DNA of 48,157 nt from a beta proteobacterium AAP51 (GCA_001295905.1 LJHT01000010.1:1-48157), one strand, 5' to 3'; shown: positions 15,911 through 25,729, counted from the stretch's first letter. The notes: generated from the sequence alone by a model not told the origin. A program made the numbers and translations.

Positions 15911-17725
15911 TCAGTCGACTGGCTCGCCCTCGGACTCGACCTTCGAGCTCAATGCTTCCTTGGCACCTGCGACGCCCCGGGGCGACTTGTCTGCCACGTG
16001 TCGAGCTACTGCGCTTGCCTTGGCGACGAGCGCGGCCGTGGCTTCACGAAGGGCCTCACCAGCCGCTTCCTTAAGCACGAGCGCGGACAGCCGCACGGCG
16101 GCGCGCCCAGCAGGCTCCTCGACGACTTTGGCGGAAATGAAATGCTCGCGCGTCCCAGCGCTAACCTCGGCTGCGATGGCATCGGCCACTCGGCGAGCCA
16201 GCTTTGCTGGCGCTACAAGGGTCCAAATCTCGAGCGCGGGCTGCCCAGGGAATGCAGGAACGGTTGCATCGACCGCGCCAAAAGTGGCACCCACGCCACT
16301 AGGCGCCAACCTGGCAAACAAGGCGCCCGTCTCAAGAGCGAAGCGGGCCTCCACGCCAGTGGAGCGCAACGCATGTGCTAGCGCGAGGCGAGCAGGATCC
16401 GCGGGCTCCTTCGCATTCGCGATAGCGACTCGGTCGTAGGACAGCGCGAAGCTGCGGCTCCCATCCTCAGCCTCCCATGTGAACTTCAGTGCAAGCAAGG
16501 CGTCCTGACCGCACATCCAGTCGTGGGCGAATGCAGCGCCTGCCAAAAAGGGCTCGCGCGCGGCCTTCACCTCGCTACCCAATCGCGTCAAGCCCGATCG
16601 AATCCCGACGAGGAGGCCTGCGATGAAGTGCACAGCACTACCCACGTTCAGCGTCCGCTCGCGCACGGCTCGCAGTTGTTCCGGCTCGGGGTTGAGCATG
16701 AACAACAACGTGCCTCGCGCGATTGCCGAGCCGCCTTCGTCCGACCACGCCCCTTCGGGCACTTCGCGGCGAAGCTCAAGCACGTCCTTGGTGAAAGCCC
16801 AGAACTTCTGGATTGCCAGCTGTTGTGGCGACCCCTCCTGAAGACCCCTGATGGACATGGGCTCGGCCTCGCGCAGCAAGGCCTTTGCACTGTACCCATC
16901 GTCCATGGCCCCCGACGACAGGATCGAGGCAACTGCGGCAAACATGGGAGCGAATGTCGCGGCGTCGGGCGACGAGTCTGCCAACGACGCCACCGTCGAT
17001 GCGAATTGCTCGACCGGCGCCTCGGCTGGCTTGCCCGGTGCCAAGCCACCCAGCGCCTCAACCAGACGAGTCTCACCCGGCGACCCTTGCAGCGTGCTTG
17101 CCGCCGCGAGCAGGCTACCCGCGCAGCGGTCAATTGCCCGGAACGCCTTGGCGACGCTTGCATCGCGGGAAGTGCGTGAGGCCGCCGCGTCAGTGTCTCT
17201 CTCCGTTGCGTCTGCCGACTCCAGCAAACTCGTCTGTGCCGGGGCTCCTCGCGCAGAAAACGCCTCCGCACTCACTTCCATAGGCAGGACGTCGTGCGGC
17301 ACGTCACCGTACCCAGACATGCGCGCGCGAAACAGGTCACGAGCGTCGCTCGACTCGAAGATGAGCCGGGTAGCGCGCCACAGGGGCAGCGAGGGTAACG
17401 GTGTCGGGGGTGAGGCAGGCAACTGGACCTCGAACACCACCACGTTGCCATACGGCAGGTCGCCCTGCGCGGCTGCGAGCGATTGAGCCGACGGCCTTAT
17501 CGGATCGACTTGGACTCCTGCCGCGACCACGTGGTGGTCTCGCGCCGCGCTCTCCTCAAAGCGAGGAGCCAGAATGCCTCCAGCAAGGCACATCGCAGCA
17601 TTGACCTCGTGCATCGCCACGTACCCCTGGGGTACGGCCGGAGCCGCGGGCGCCTTCTGGCTCGCCCGACCAGACCTTGCCCGTTTGGCGGCGGGCTTGC
17701 CGATAGATTCCTGTACGTCGGTCAC
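15911..17725 (-). CDS. Unrecognised protein, last gene of the DrmAB-like operon
   Basis: The 604-residue product is Ala-rich and mostly helical; I recognise no family. There is no phospholipase D HxK motif, so it is not an obvious DrmC, and no P-loop or nuclease motif is visible. The region GYVAMHEVNAAMCLAGGILA near residue 35 and the central hydrophobic stretch (LNVGSAVHFIAGLLVGIRSG) are notable. The start is GTG at 17725: it overlaps the TGA of the helicase gene as TTGTGA and has a perfect AGGAGG upstream, so translation is coupled. The open frame extends to 17830 but that part lies inside the helicase gene. It probably works with the upstream helicases as a structural or recognition subunit. 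Confidence 0.75.
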   Translation of the reverse strand: MTDVQESIGKPAAKRARSGRASQKAPAAPAVPQGYVAMHEVNAAMCLAGGILAPRFEESAARDHHVVAAGVQVDPIRPSAQSLAAAQGDLPYGNVVVFEVQLPASPPTPLPSLPLWRATRLIFESSDARDLFRARMSGYGDVPHDVLPMEVSAEAFSARGAPAQTSLLESADATERDTDAAASRTSRDASVAKAFRAIDRCAGSLLAAASTLQGSPGETRLVEALGGLAPGKPAEAPVEQFASTVASLADSSPDAATFAPMFAAVASILSSGAMDDGYSAKALLREAEPMSIRGLQEGSPQQLAIQKFWAFTKDVLELRREVPEGAWSDEGGSAIARGTLLFMLNPEPEQLRAVRERTLNVGSAVHFIAGLLVGIRSGLTRLGSEVKAAREPFLAGAAFAHDWMCGQDALLALKFTWEAEDGSRSFALSYDRVAIANAKEPADPARLALAHALRSTGVEARFALETGALFARLAPSGVGATFGAVDATVPAFPGQPALEIWTLVAPAKLARRVADAIAAEVSAGTREHFISAKVVEEPAGRAAVRLSALVLKEAAGEALREATAALVAKASAVARHVADKSPRGVAGAKEALSSKVESEGEPVD

Positions 17726-18939
17726 AAGTCCTCCTTCTCGTACCGCGCATTGGGCACCCATTGCAACAGCTTCTGCGAGTTGTCGTCGTCCAGGAGCATG
17801 ACGTTCAGGAAGCTTCGCGCCCGAGAGCATAGGACGTACAAGGTCATCTTGACATGGAGATCCGCCGAGCCGCTCGACATCAACATGCCAGGATCCACGA
17901 TGAAGACTGCGTCGAACTCCAGGCCCTTCGCGCTAGCGGCGTTCAGGACGGTGACGTGGCCAGGCTTGTCGAAAGTCAAGTCCTCCGCCTTCAATTCCTC
18001 GTCCGAGCTGGAGTAGGACTGAACCTCAATTTTCTCCCCTTGGAGCTTTTCTTTGAGCCTGTTGAACAAGGACTTGCGAACCTTGTCGTGCATCGCGAGG
18101 ACCGCGATCTCTTTTGTCCGATAGGCCTTCGCATACATCGCGATTTTCTCGACACAGGCGTTTAGGAACTTGCCATGTGTGTCGCGTGCGACCATGCTGA
18201 CGACCGGCAGGTCGCCCGCGCGGGTAGGAGGCGACGGCATTCCGGTCGGGAGGCCGGCGTAGAAGCTGCCCGCGAAATCGGCTACCTGCCGCGAGTTGCG
18301 GTAGTTCTTCTTGAGCGAGAAGACGTTCCGATCCCCGGCGTGCAGACCTAGGCCCTGGCGGATCTCCTCGATCGTCGAGTTCTTGCTCGGCATCAGCCGC
18401 TGGTTCTCGTCCGCGAGCACGGTGACGGCCAGCTTGGGCGCGGCCCCCGATGCATTGGCCACGCTCATCGTCAGGTGCAGGCAGGTGTACATGGAACGGG
18501 GAAAGTCCTGACCTTCGTCGATGATCAGGTGCCCCCAATTCACCGCCTGAGCACCGTGCTGGCTCGACCCCTGCTTCGCGGCCTCTACCTGCATTGCCGT
18601 CCAGTCATGGGCGAACCGATCGCCGTCGACCGTTGGCGGTAGAGCACTTCTGCGCTTCATGACCCTGTTCCACCAGCCATATGCCCAGCTGTGCAAGGTC
18701 GAAACCTGAACCTGGGGCGCAACGTTTCCCCGGTTGCTCGTGTATCGCGCGAGCACCTTGTTGTACATGATCACTCGCGGATTGCGTCCGATCTGCTGCA
18801 GCAAATGTGCACGATGGAAGGCAATCACGCTCTTCCCAGTACCGGGTGGGCCGATGATCAGCACAGTGCCTTCGGGCGGCGCACCGTTGTAGATTGCGGA
18901 TTGGTCCTTATCCAGTTCGGATAGCTTGGGGAACCGCAC
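17722..18939 (-). CDS. UvrD/REP-like helicase, compact form
   Basis: The 405-residue protein carries superfamily 1 helicase motifs: Walker A IGPPGTGKSVIAFHRA at about 29-44, Walker B HLIIDEGQDFP near 139, KKNYRNSRQVADFAGSFY (motif IV region), VLNAASAKGLEFDAVFI (motif V) and LYVLCSRAR (motif VI). It is shorter than full UvrD because the 1B/2B insertions are reduced. It begins 2 bp after the DrmB-like stop and overlaps the next gene by 4 bp, so it is tightly coupled. A related UvrD-like module, fused to a NERD nuclease domain, lies two genes upstream. Role inferred: unwinding or translocating on DNA within this defence cassette. Confidence 0.8.
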   Translation of the reverse strand: MRFPKLSELDKDQSAIYNGAPPEGTVLIIGPPGTGKSVIAFHRAHLLQQIGRNPRVIMYNKVLARYTSNRGNVAPQVQVSTLHSWAYGWWNRVMKRRSALPPTVDGDRFAHDWTAMQVEAAKQGSSQHGAQAVNWGHLIIDEGQDFPRSMYTCLHLTMSVANASGAAPKLAVTVLADENQRLMPSKNSTIEEIRQGLGLHAGDRNVFSLKKNYRNSRQVADFAGSFYAGLPTGMPSPPTRAGDLPVVSMVARDTHGKFLNACVEKIAMYAKAYRTKEIAVLAMHDKVRKSLFNRLKEKLQGEKIEVQSYSSSDEELKAEDLTFDKPGHVTVLNAASAKGLEFDAVFIVDPGMLMSSGSADLHVKMTLYVLCSRARSFLNVMLLDDDNSQKLLQWVPNARYEKEDL

Positions 18940-18941
18940 TG

Positions 18942-20774
18942 CTAGCGAGCCTCCGACGCGAGTGAAGCAAGTAGACCCGGGATCCGCCCGTCGGGCGAGC
19001 CAACAACAAGGCGGCGATCAAGCATGCTGTTGTTGAAGGTGCAGCTAGTCTCCGACACCAGCGCGCATGCGTGGCACGCGGCCGCGTTCATGCCATCGAC
19101 ACCCTGTGCCTCCATTTCAGAACACACAGGGTCTGCCGAGCACCACGACAGATCCGCCAGTGCACGCATGACCGTACCCAGGAGTCGCTTGGGGCTGCCC
19201 TGACGGACCAGCCCACCGAGCGAACCCTCTGAGTCTCCATCCGAGGTATACAGCAGGATGCCAGCGGCCGGGGACGGTGCATGGTCGGAGTAAATGCGCT
19301 CGCGGATCGATGTCGACGAGTACCCCGCATCGAATGCAAGACGACGTATCAGCCCATGCGCCAGCGTGTGCAGCGCGATGAACCTCGGTGACGCATAGAT
19401 GGCAGCGGGATCCCGACCCCATCGCACGCACGCCGCGTGCAGATCCCTTGTGCGCTGCGCGACCAGCGGCGCGACACGTCGCTCCCATGTGGACACGTAG
19501 TCCTCGGACATCTTCAGGAAGATTCCTTCGCCGAAGGTCTCAATGCCAGGCAGCCAGTCGAGCCCTTGGCCCAGGTCGACGGGTACCTCGGTCGCCGTGT
19601 TGTCGGGCCTCATTCGCTTGAAGCCGATCAACGCGCGGACTTCGCGAAGCCTGTCAACGAGGGTGACCTGCTCGAACGCATCGCAGTAGGTGGCGGGCCA
19701 CGTACCCTTCAATGGGATGGGCCGCGTGCGCAAGTTCTCGGACTGGATTGCGCGCGTCCCCGACAGGTGCGGCCACTCCGCCTTGATGAACCCATGCTGG
19801 CTCTTGTCGCTGCCGCGCGTTCCGCCGTTACCCGTTCCCGCTTCGCTCGTCCCCTTGATCGCCGCGATGACGGCTGCACGGGTTTCGTCCTCGCCAAGGC
19901 CAAACTGTCGAACGGCCTCGTTGACGACATGAGCGAACAGTTCGTGCCGCCGCTCCCAGTCCGGAATGAACTCCTTAACGGACCGGACTCCCGAGAGGGG
20001 CGGGTAGTCCACGAGCCAGGCGTTCAGCGCGGCCATCTTGCCCGCGCCTTCCTCAGCCCCGTGGCTGATGTCGAGGGCACTTCGTGTCTGAGCGTAGTAG
20101 ACGTTGCTCGCAGCACGCGGGAAGACGCGCGGCATCGAAGGGCACCCGACGTTCTCTCGGTAGCCCTCCCACGGCTGCTTGCCCAGGCAACCGAACGGAA
20201 ACGGCCTATTCGTCAGTCCCTCGAAGGTATTCTTGGTGCCGCAGCTGCGGCACTTGATCAGCATCGCGTTGAAGTCGCCGCCACTGGCGCCGGTTGTCTC
20301 GAAGGCGAGCTTGGCCGTTTGGCGGTTGCACTGACCTCCCTCGGATACTTGGGCGTTGCGATGGGCCCACCGGAACCAATCGACGTCTTGCAGGTGCCCT
20401 TGCTCGCAAACCGCGACGAAACGCATGGGTACAAGGGCCGCTTTGCCGCAGTCACTGCTTTCGCAGGCGGGCGGGCGGAACTCGTTCGCTTCCTCGTTGG
20501 CAGGCAGGTAGTTGTAGAGCCGTCGACAGTTTGGGCAGAACAGCCAGCGAGGGAAGCGGCTGAAGGGCACCTCCCCCGGTTGGTCTTCCGTCGGCGGCCT
20601 GCGAATCGCCTTGCCCAGTGCCCGCTGCAGCGGGTTGTCCTGAAGGGTTGGGCATTCGCCGGCCGGCCACAGTGAGATGTCGGCGCACGTGAACGACTCG
20701 TTGCCGAGGTCGACCACGGCGCCGGGGCCGAACGGCGACACCAGCTGCGCCGCGCGGATGGTCTTGCCGCTCAT
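18942..20774 (-). CDS. drmB: DrmB-like DUF1998 protein
   Basis: This 610-residue protein begins with the conserved DrmB-type opening (IRAAQLVSPFGPGAVVDLGN). It has a four-Cys zinc site (FCPNCRRLYNYL, then CESSDCG), followed by AVCEQGHLQDVDWFRWAH. The C-terminal DUF1998 region contains HTLAHGLIRRLAFDAGYSS, ILLYTSDGDSEGSLGGL, and a second Cys cluster, AACHACALVSETSCTFNN. DrmB is one of the core DISARM proteins and works with the DrmA helicase. Here the gene starts inside the end of the drmA-like gene (4-bp overlap), matching the drmA-drmB order of DISARM operons. The family call is strong; membership of classical DISARM is not, since drmC and a local methyltransferase are missing. Confidence 0.85.
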   Translation of the reverse strand: MSGKTIRAAQLVSPFGPGAVVDLGNESFTCADISLWPAGECPTLQDNPLQRALGKAIRRPPTEDQPGEVPFSRFPRWLFCPNCRRLYNYLPANEEANEFRPPACESSDCGKAALVPMRFVAVCEQGHLQDVDWFRWAHRNAQVSEGGQCNRQTAKLAFETTGASGGDFNAMLIKCRSCGTKNTFEGLTNRPFPFGCLGKQPWEGYRENVGCPSMPRVFPRAASNVYYAQTRSALDISHGAEEGAGKMAALNAWLVDYPPLSGVRSVKEFIPDWERRHELFAHVVNEAVRQFGLGEDETRAAVIAAIKGTSEAGTGNGGTRGSDKSQHGFIKAEWPHLSGTRAIQSENLRTRPIPLKGTWPATYCDAFEQVTLVDRLREVRALIGFKRMRPDNTATEVPVDLGQGLDWLPGIETFGEGIFLKMSEDYVSTWERRVAPLVAQRTRDLHAACVRWGRDPAAIYASPRFIALHTLAHGLIRRLAFDAGYSSTSIRERIYSDHAPSPAAGILLYTSDGDSEGSLGGLVRQGSPKRLLGTVMRALADLSWCSADPVCSEMEAQGVDGMNAAACHACALVSETSCTFNNSMLDRRLVVGSPDGRIPGLLASLASEAR

Positions 20775-23700
20775 CGACCACTCCCAAGCACACGGACTCT
20801 GACTTCCGAGTCAACGTTCCGCACGGACATCATGGTTGGCCACATCGCTCCGGCCCTGGGCTTTCCGTAGGGGGTGAGGAGCGAAGTGAACTGGTGCCCC
20901 GCCCTAAGCCGCTCGTATAGGAGCGAATAGCCGGACTCCGCTTCCTCCTTCCACTCCTCCAGTCGGTCGCCCAGCAGTTCCTCGACCGCCGCGGCCTCGC
21001 TCGGGTCGGCTGCACCCATAGTGGCAAGCAAGTCCGCAACGCACTGGTGCAAGCCGGCATCCTCGAAGTCGATGGTCTTCGCAGCCTCGTTCGTGCGGAA
21101 CCGCGTCGCGTGGCGGACTACCGATATCAATGCCGCGTGCAACGTCCGCTCGCGTGCCGGCAGGGAGTACGCAGTCAGGCTCGTCGGCTCGACATGCCGG
21201 TAGATGGACTCGTGGTAAGCGCGGAAGTCCTCGTAGTGCGACCTGTCGCGTGGCTTCGTCGCCGAGAACAACGACACGACGAGGCCCGGCACTTCGCCGC
21301 GGCCCACGCGGCTGGTGGCCTGGATGTACTCCGACGTGAGCTTGGGCTGGCCGTTCATCAGCATGATGCCCAGCCTATCCAGGTCGACGCCGACGGAGAT
21401 GATGCTCGTGCACGGCACGAGGTCGACAGGCGGTTCATCGGGCGTGTAAGGTTTCTCCAGGGCCTCGATGGCCTCGCCGAGGCTCTTGACCATCGTCGCG
21501 CTGAGCTCCAGCGGCTCGCGGACCTGCCGCGCAAGTGCCTGCGACGTTGCGATGGCATGAATGCGCGCCTGAATCTCGTCCTGTGCCGCGGTCAGGGTCC
21601 GGCCCAGCTCGCGGCGACTGTTGTGGTATGCCAGCAGGGACCAGTACGCATCGAGCGCCTTCGGGTCCAGCGGTACTTCCTTGGTGGACTGCAAGAGCGC
21701 GGCTGCAGTCCAGGCCATTGCGACCACTGGCTTGATGTAGCCCTGCCCCATGATCCCCAGGTAGGTTCGTCCCGGGCTCTCTCGGTCTGTGCTAAAGAAG
21801 TAGGCGTCGTCCCATCGGGTGCTCGGGGACGGGAAGACGGCGACGGCCTGCCCGTACAGCCCACGAACTTGCTCGCGCGCGTTGCGGATGGTGGCTGTCG
21901 ACCCGATGCGCTTGGGTCGCGGCCCGCGGGACTTGATGATCGCGTCGATCGCCGCGTCGTACGGCGCCGCAAGCGAGCCCAGCGGACCGGAGATGAGATG
22001 TAGCTCGTCCTGCAGCACCAGCGACGGCGGGATCGACTGGTCGTCCCGACCGCCGAAGAACACGCGCGACCGGTCGTCCCATGGAAGCAGGGCAAACTTG
22101 TCTACGGTGCCGAGGAGCATCGAGGGAGGCTGGCTGTACAAGGCCTCGTCAACGACGTTGAGAGGCAGGCGCTCGCGGAACTCGCAGGCCGGGCTGGCGC
22201 ATCGAAACCAGAATTGGTCAGGACGAGCCACAACTCCGAAGTCCGACTCGGCCCAGCGTTCGCGGCCGCGGCTCTTCCTGCTGGGGAAGATCTCCGTGCC
22301 GCAGCAGGGGCAGGCCTGCAGCAGGAATGGGTTCCTGGGCGTCTTGCTTTCGAACTGCTCCTGGAATCTGTCGTGTGCCTTCCTGAAGTCGTTGGGCGTG
22401 ACCGCGCCCCCAACCCAGAGGCCAAGGGTGAATTGGCGCTCACCAAGCTCGGCGGAGAACCTGCGCCGAAGGACCTCGAGCGCGACGACCAAGGCGCCGG
22501 TCCGCTGGAACTGCTGCGCAGTCAGGAAGCGGAGGGTGTAGCGGCTGATGATGGCCGTTGCCGTATCACGAGTCCCGTGGACGATGCGACGACGCAGCAA
22601 CTCAAACGCCGATACGAGCAAGTAGGCCTCGGTCTTGCCACCGCCGGTCGGGAACCAGATGACGTCCACGATGTCGCGATCCGAGGCCGCTTCGTTGACG
22701 AGGGATTCGATGACACCAAGGAGGAATGCCACCTGGAATGGTCGCCACTTTCGCCCGGAGAAGTCGATGGACGGCATCGACCTCCTTTCCTCCCGCCCAT
22801 ATGGAATCTTGGGCCTGACCTTGGCCAGCGCCATTTGAATGCCCATGGCTTCGTTCGCAAGGACGAAGCAGCGCCAGGCCACGTCGTTGTCCCTGAGCCG
22901 CTCGACGCCACACAACATGCGCTTGGCCCATGCCTCGATACGCTCGACGAGGCTTCCGGCAATGCGTGGGTCCGAGCTCCCCGCGACGCCTGCGCGTTGC
23001 TTTGCGGCCCAGGCCGCGTATCCGCCGGCCAAGGTACTCAGCACGGCAACGACGTCGTTGCGAGAGCCGCTGGCCAAAAATCTGATATCGCAGCATCGCG
23101 GATCGATTGCCTCGTCGGTGACCTCGAACGTCGCGCGAGGCACGTCGACGCTGGGCGTGAATTCCACCTCCACTGAAGGAACGCGGCCGTTTGAAGGTTC
23201 ACCCCAACTGGCGGCGGCCCCGTGGCCACGCGCGAACGACAACACTGCTCGATAGAGGAACTCGACCTCGGCGTCTTCAGAACCGGGTATGTGGTTGGTG
23301 CCCACGTGCGGATATGAGTCGATTCCACCCTTGACCTCGCAACGCAGGCCAACCTGGAAGAGCGCAAGAGCAGGGTCCGGAGTGCGTCCCTTGGCAAGCT
23401 GCGCATTGACGAGGGCAATCGTCACGATTGCTGAGCCGCCGGGGCGCGTCCGCCATCTCACCGTCAGCCTGCCGCGCCCGCCAAAGACCGGGACAGGCCC
23501 TGCGCCCTTCTGAATCTCGACGACCTCAGGCTTGTTCTTCGTGGCTAGCGGCACCCGGGTCCAAACGGCCTCTCCGCGTTGGTCGCCCGATCTGGCTTCG
23601 CCCGCTCGCTCGTAGCGCGCACCCCACGTCAAGCAACGAACCGTGCTGTTGTCGGGGACCTTGAAGCTGATACCAACCGCCGACGGGAGTTGCTCCGATG

Positions 23701-23950
23701 CGAGGTCGACACCGCCAGCGATCTCGTCGGCCACTTCCTCGCTATTACTGGCGTCCTCGCCGACATCGTCGGCCGTGGCAGCCACGTCGTCCGTCGCACT
23801 ACCCAGCAGCACGCCCTGGGGGAAGAGGATACCCGTCATGTATCGCAAGAATGGCGTGCCCTTTACCGCCTCGGTCTCGCCCGCCACGGGGCCCATGAGG
23901 GTGCTCCGCACGTAGGAAACCAGATCGTCCCTTGGCGGGTAAGGCTTCAT
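20771..23950 (-). CDS. drmA: DrmA-like superfamily 2 helicase
   Basis: This 1059-residue helicase has Walker A WFPTGGGKTEAYL near residue 435 and the DExH-type motif DELHLISGPLG near 647. It also has TATIRNA (motif III region), a C-terminal helicase half with ISVGVDLDRLGIMLMNGQ, and YIQATSRVGRGEVPGL near 881. A four-Cys site (ACPCCGTEIFP, then CASPACEF) lies between the two Walker motifs. The N-terminus (MKPYPPRDDLVSYVRSTLMG) is typical of DrmA. The frame opens at 24019, but ATG at 23950 has a GAGGAGCAACGA ribosome site and leaves a 10-bp gap to the NERD gene. DrmA with DrmB forms the DNA-translocating core of DISARM. Confidence 0.87.
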   Translation of the reverse strand: MKPYPPRDDLVSYVRSTLMGPVAGETEAVKGTPFLRYMTGILFPQGVLLGSATDDVAATADDVGEDASNSEEVADEIAGGVDLASEQLPSAVGISFKVPDNSTVRCLTWGARYERAGEARSGDQRGEAVWTRVPLATKNKPEVVEIQKGAGPVPVFGGRGRLTVRWRTRPGGSAIVTIALVNAQLAKGRTPDPALALFQVGLRCEVKGGIDSYPHVGTNHIPGSEDAEVEFLYRAVLSFARGHGAAASWGEPSNGRVPSVEVEFTPSVDVPRATFEVTDEAIDPRCCDIRFLASGSRNDVVAVLSTLAGGYAAWAAKQRAGVAGSSDPRIAGSLVERIEAWAKRMLCGVERLRDNDVAWRCFVLANEAMGIQMALAKVRPKIPYGREERRSMPSIDFSGRKWRPFQVAFLLGVIESLVNEAASDRDIVDVIWFPTGGGKTEAYLLVSAFELLRRRIVHGTRDTATAIISRYTLRFLTAQQFQRTGALVVALEVLRRRFSAELGERQFTLGLWVGGAVTPNDFRKAHDRFQEQFESKTPRNPFLLQACPCCGTEIFPSRKSRGRERWAESDFGVVARPDQFWFRCASPACEFRERLPLNVVDEALYSQPPSMLLGTVDKFALLPWDDRSRVFFGGRDDQSIPPSLVLQDELHLISGPLGSLAAPYDAAIDAIIKSRGPRPKRIGSTATIRNAREQVRGLYGQAVAVFPSPSTRWDDAYFFSTDRESPGRTYLGIMGQGYIKPVVAMAWTAAALLQSTKEVPLDPKALDAYWSLLAYHNSRRELGRTLTAAQDEIQARIHAIATSQALARQVREPLELSATMVKSLGEAIEALEKPYTPDEPPVDLVPCTSIISVGVDLDRLGIMLMNGQPKLTSEYIQATSRVGRGEVPGLVVSLFSATKPRDRSHYEDFRAYHESIYRHVEPTSLTAYSLPARERTLHAALISVVRHATRFRTNEAAKTIDFEDAGLHQCVADLLATMGAADPSEAAAVEELLGDRLEEWKEEAESGYSLLYERLRAGHQFTSLLTPYGKPRAGAMWPTMMSVRNVDSEVRVRVLGSGR

Positions 23951-23960
23951 TCGTTGCTCC

Positions 23961-25604
23961 TCATTTGACGCCTCGGGAAAACGTTGTTCTCGCAACCAAC
24001 TGCTGGACGACGGCAGCATCGGCGACGACCATCAGGCCGTAGTTCGCACGCGTCATGCCTAGGTAGAAGGAACTGGCGGGCTCAGGCACTGATGCATCCA
24101 TGTCGCACAGCACGACGAATGGGGACTCCATGCCCCGGAACTCGTCGACCGTCGCGGCGGCCAGGCTGCCGCGAAGCTTGCTCGACTTGCTCCAACCGGG
24201 CTGCCAAGGCTGCCATGGGAGGCCAGCTCGCTTGGCGATCTCGGGCACCGACCATTCGCCCGGTGGCTTGGGGGAAAGCAACACGATGTCGCCCGGCTTG
24301 ATCTCTGGATCTTCAAGCCACTCCGAGATTGCCCTGACTACTTCCGTCACCTGTCCGTCGTGTGACTTGGCTTGAGCGAACACGACATCTGGACCCCGCC
24401 CCTTGTTCGTCGAGTCCCCGATGGCTGCACCCGTCAATAGCTGGACCGTATGGGCGATCTGCGGCGTCGTCCGGCAGTTCCTTGTGAGGGTGCCGGGGAA
24501 AGACGTTCGCCGCAGGAAGTCGTGCTGTACGGGATCGAATTTGGCGTCGGGCAGAACTTGGTTATTGGGGTCGCAGAACCAACGCCACCGCCCATGTTCC
24601 AACCCGCCCTCCAGCACTCTCGACAGCACAGCGAGCGATTCGGCGTTCGTTACCTGCTGGCCCTCATCAATGACGAGGGTCCCGTATGCTCGGCGGCGCT
24701 GGACAGGAACCCTTGAAAGCTCCTGGAACGAGTAGACCCGGGATGGGTCGTCGACCAGCGACGCCCGAAGGTGCCTGGCAAGTGACTCGGTGCCAGTGAC
24801 GAGCAAGGGGTCGCGGTGGCGCTCCCGGCGCAGGCACTCAACGGCAAGCAGTGTCTTGCCGCAGCCCGCGCCGCCAGTGACCAAAACTCGATCGGCCGAC
24901 TGACTGAAGTCGAGCACTTGATACTGCTCCGCGGTGAGGACCAGTTGCTCCTCCCTCACGCGGGCTACGGAGATCGAGAGCGGGGCAATGCGATCGAACC
25001 ATGGCCGCAGTGCCGCGACAACCGCCTGAACTTCCTTCGCTGTCCACCCGCGCGGCGTCCGGGCCATCTGGTCTCGCCAGTGATCGATGAACCGTAGCAG
25101 CAAGGCCTCCAGCGCATCCGGTCCTTGGAGATCCTCCCTCGTGCCCACGAGGGACCGCGGCATCTCGGTCCCCCCGAGGAGGCCCCTCGCTTCAGCATCC
25201 TGAAGGCTCGTTCGAGCGAGGATGACTCCGAACCCCGTTGGAATCCCCTCGACGGCAGCCTTGCCCAGGGTTGGGTAGAGATGCTTGTCACGAAGGGAGA
25301 AATATGCGGAACCGGCCTGCGCCATCGGGGACTCGGCGCGCTCGACAGGGGCGTGGCCGCGTGACTCGTACCGCCAGATCCCCTTGTCACAGTAGACCTG
25401 CCCGCCCTTGACCTCCAAAACGAGCAAGCCGGCTTCGGACACGACCACGAAGTCGATCTCGCCCCACTTCTTGTACTCATGCGCGGAAAGGTTCAGCGAA
25501 CCGAGCACTACGCCACCAGGCACGGGAATCTGCTCCAAGAGCTTGAAGATCTCGGCCTCGGAACCCGTTGCACGAGGCGGCAAGACTGGCGGGACCATCC
25601 TCAT
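23961..25604 (-). CDS. NERD-domain protein fused to a UvrD-like helicase
   Basis: The product is 547 residues from ATG 25604. The N-terminal NERD domain has WGEIDFVVVS and LLVLEVKGGQVYC, with Asp about 51 and Glu-x-Lys about 64-66 forming a PD-(D/E)xK-like nuclease site. The C-terminal two-thirds is a superfamily 1 helicase: Walker A TGGAGCGKTLLAVE near 245, TLVIDEGQQV (Walker B), TRNCRTTPQIAHTVQLL, AATVDEFRGMESPFVVL and FYLGMTRANYGLMVV. The open frame reaches a TTG at 25649, but ATG 25604 overlaps the stop of a short upstream frame and fits the domain start better. It is the first large gene of the DrmAB-like operon. A nuclease-helicase fusion here may take the place of the missing DrmC nuclease (inference). 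Confidence 0.8.
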   Translation of the reverse strand: MRMVPPVLPPRATGSEAEIFKLLEQIPVPGGVVLGSLNLSAHEYKKWGEIDFVVVSEAGLLVLEVKGGQVYCDKGIWRYESRGHAPVERAESPMAQAGSAYFSLRDKHLYPTLGKAAVEGIPTGFGVILARTSLQDAEARGLLGGTEMPRSLVGTREDLQGPDALEALLLRFIDHWRDQMARTPRGWTAKEVQAVVAALRPWFDRIAPLSISVARVREEQLVLTAEQYQVLDFSQSADRVLVTGGAGCGKTLLAVECLRRERHRDPLLVTGTESLARHLRASLVDDPSRVYSFQELSRVPVQRRRAYGTLVIDEGQQVTNAESLAVLSRVLEGGLEHGRWRWFCDPNNQVLPDAKFDPVQHDFLRRTSFPGTLTRNCRTTPQIAHTVQLLTGAAIGDSTNKGRGPDVVFAQAKSHDGQVTEVVRAISEWLEDPEIKPGDIVLLSPKPPGEWSVPEIAKRAGLPWQPWQPGWSKSSKLRGSLAAATVDEFRGMESPFVVLCDMDASVPEPASSFYLGMTRANYGLMVVADAAVVQQLVARTTFSRGVK

Positions 25605-25729
25605 GCCAGGGACGTCGGGCGCGCACTGCCCGCTGCATGGTGGCTCCAAGGCTCGGCGATAACATCAGCTTTTCGCGCCCAGCGCGATCCCGAATGCACG
25701 TCGCCTGCATGTTCTGCGCGGGCCTCCAT
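25601..25729 (-). CDS. Possible 42-residue leader ORF before the NERD-helicase gene
   Basis: An ATG at 25729, preceded by AGCAGGGAGCAAGG, opens a 42-codon frame. Its TGA overlaps the ATG of the NERD-helicase gene by 4 bp. The main gene has no ribosome site of its own, so coupling through this frame would explain its start. The translation (MEARAEHAGDVHSGSRWARK) has no recognisable family. It may be a leader rather than a functional peptide, or chance. Confidence 0.3.
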   Translation of the reverse strand: MEARAEHAGDVHSGSRWARKADVIAEPWSHHAAGSARPTSLA

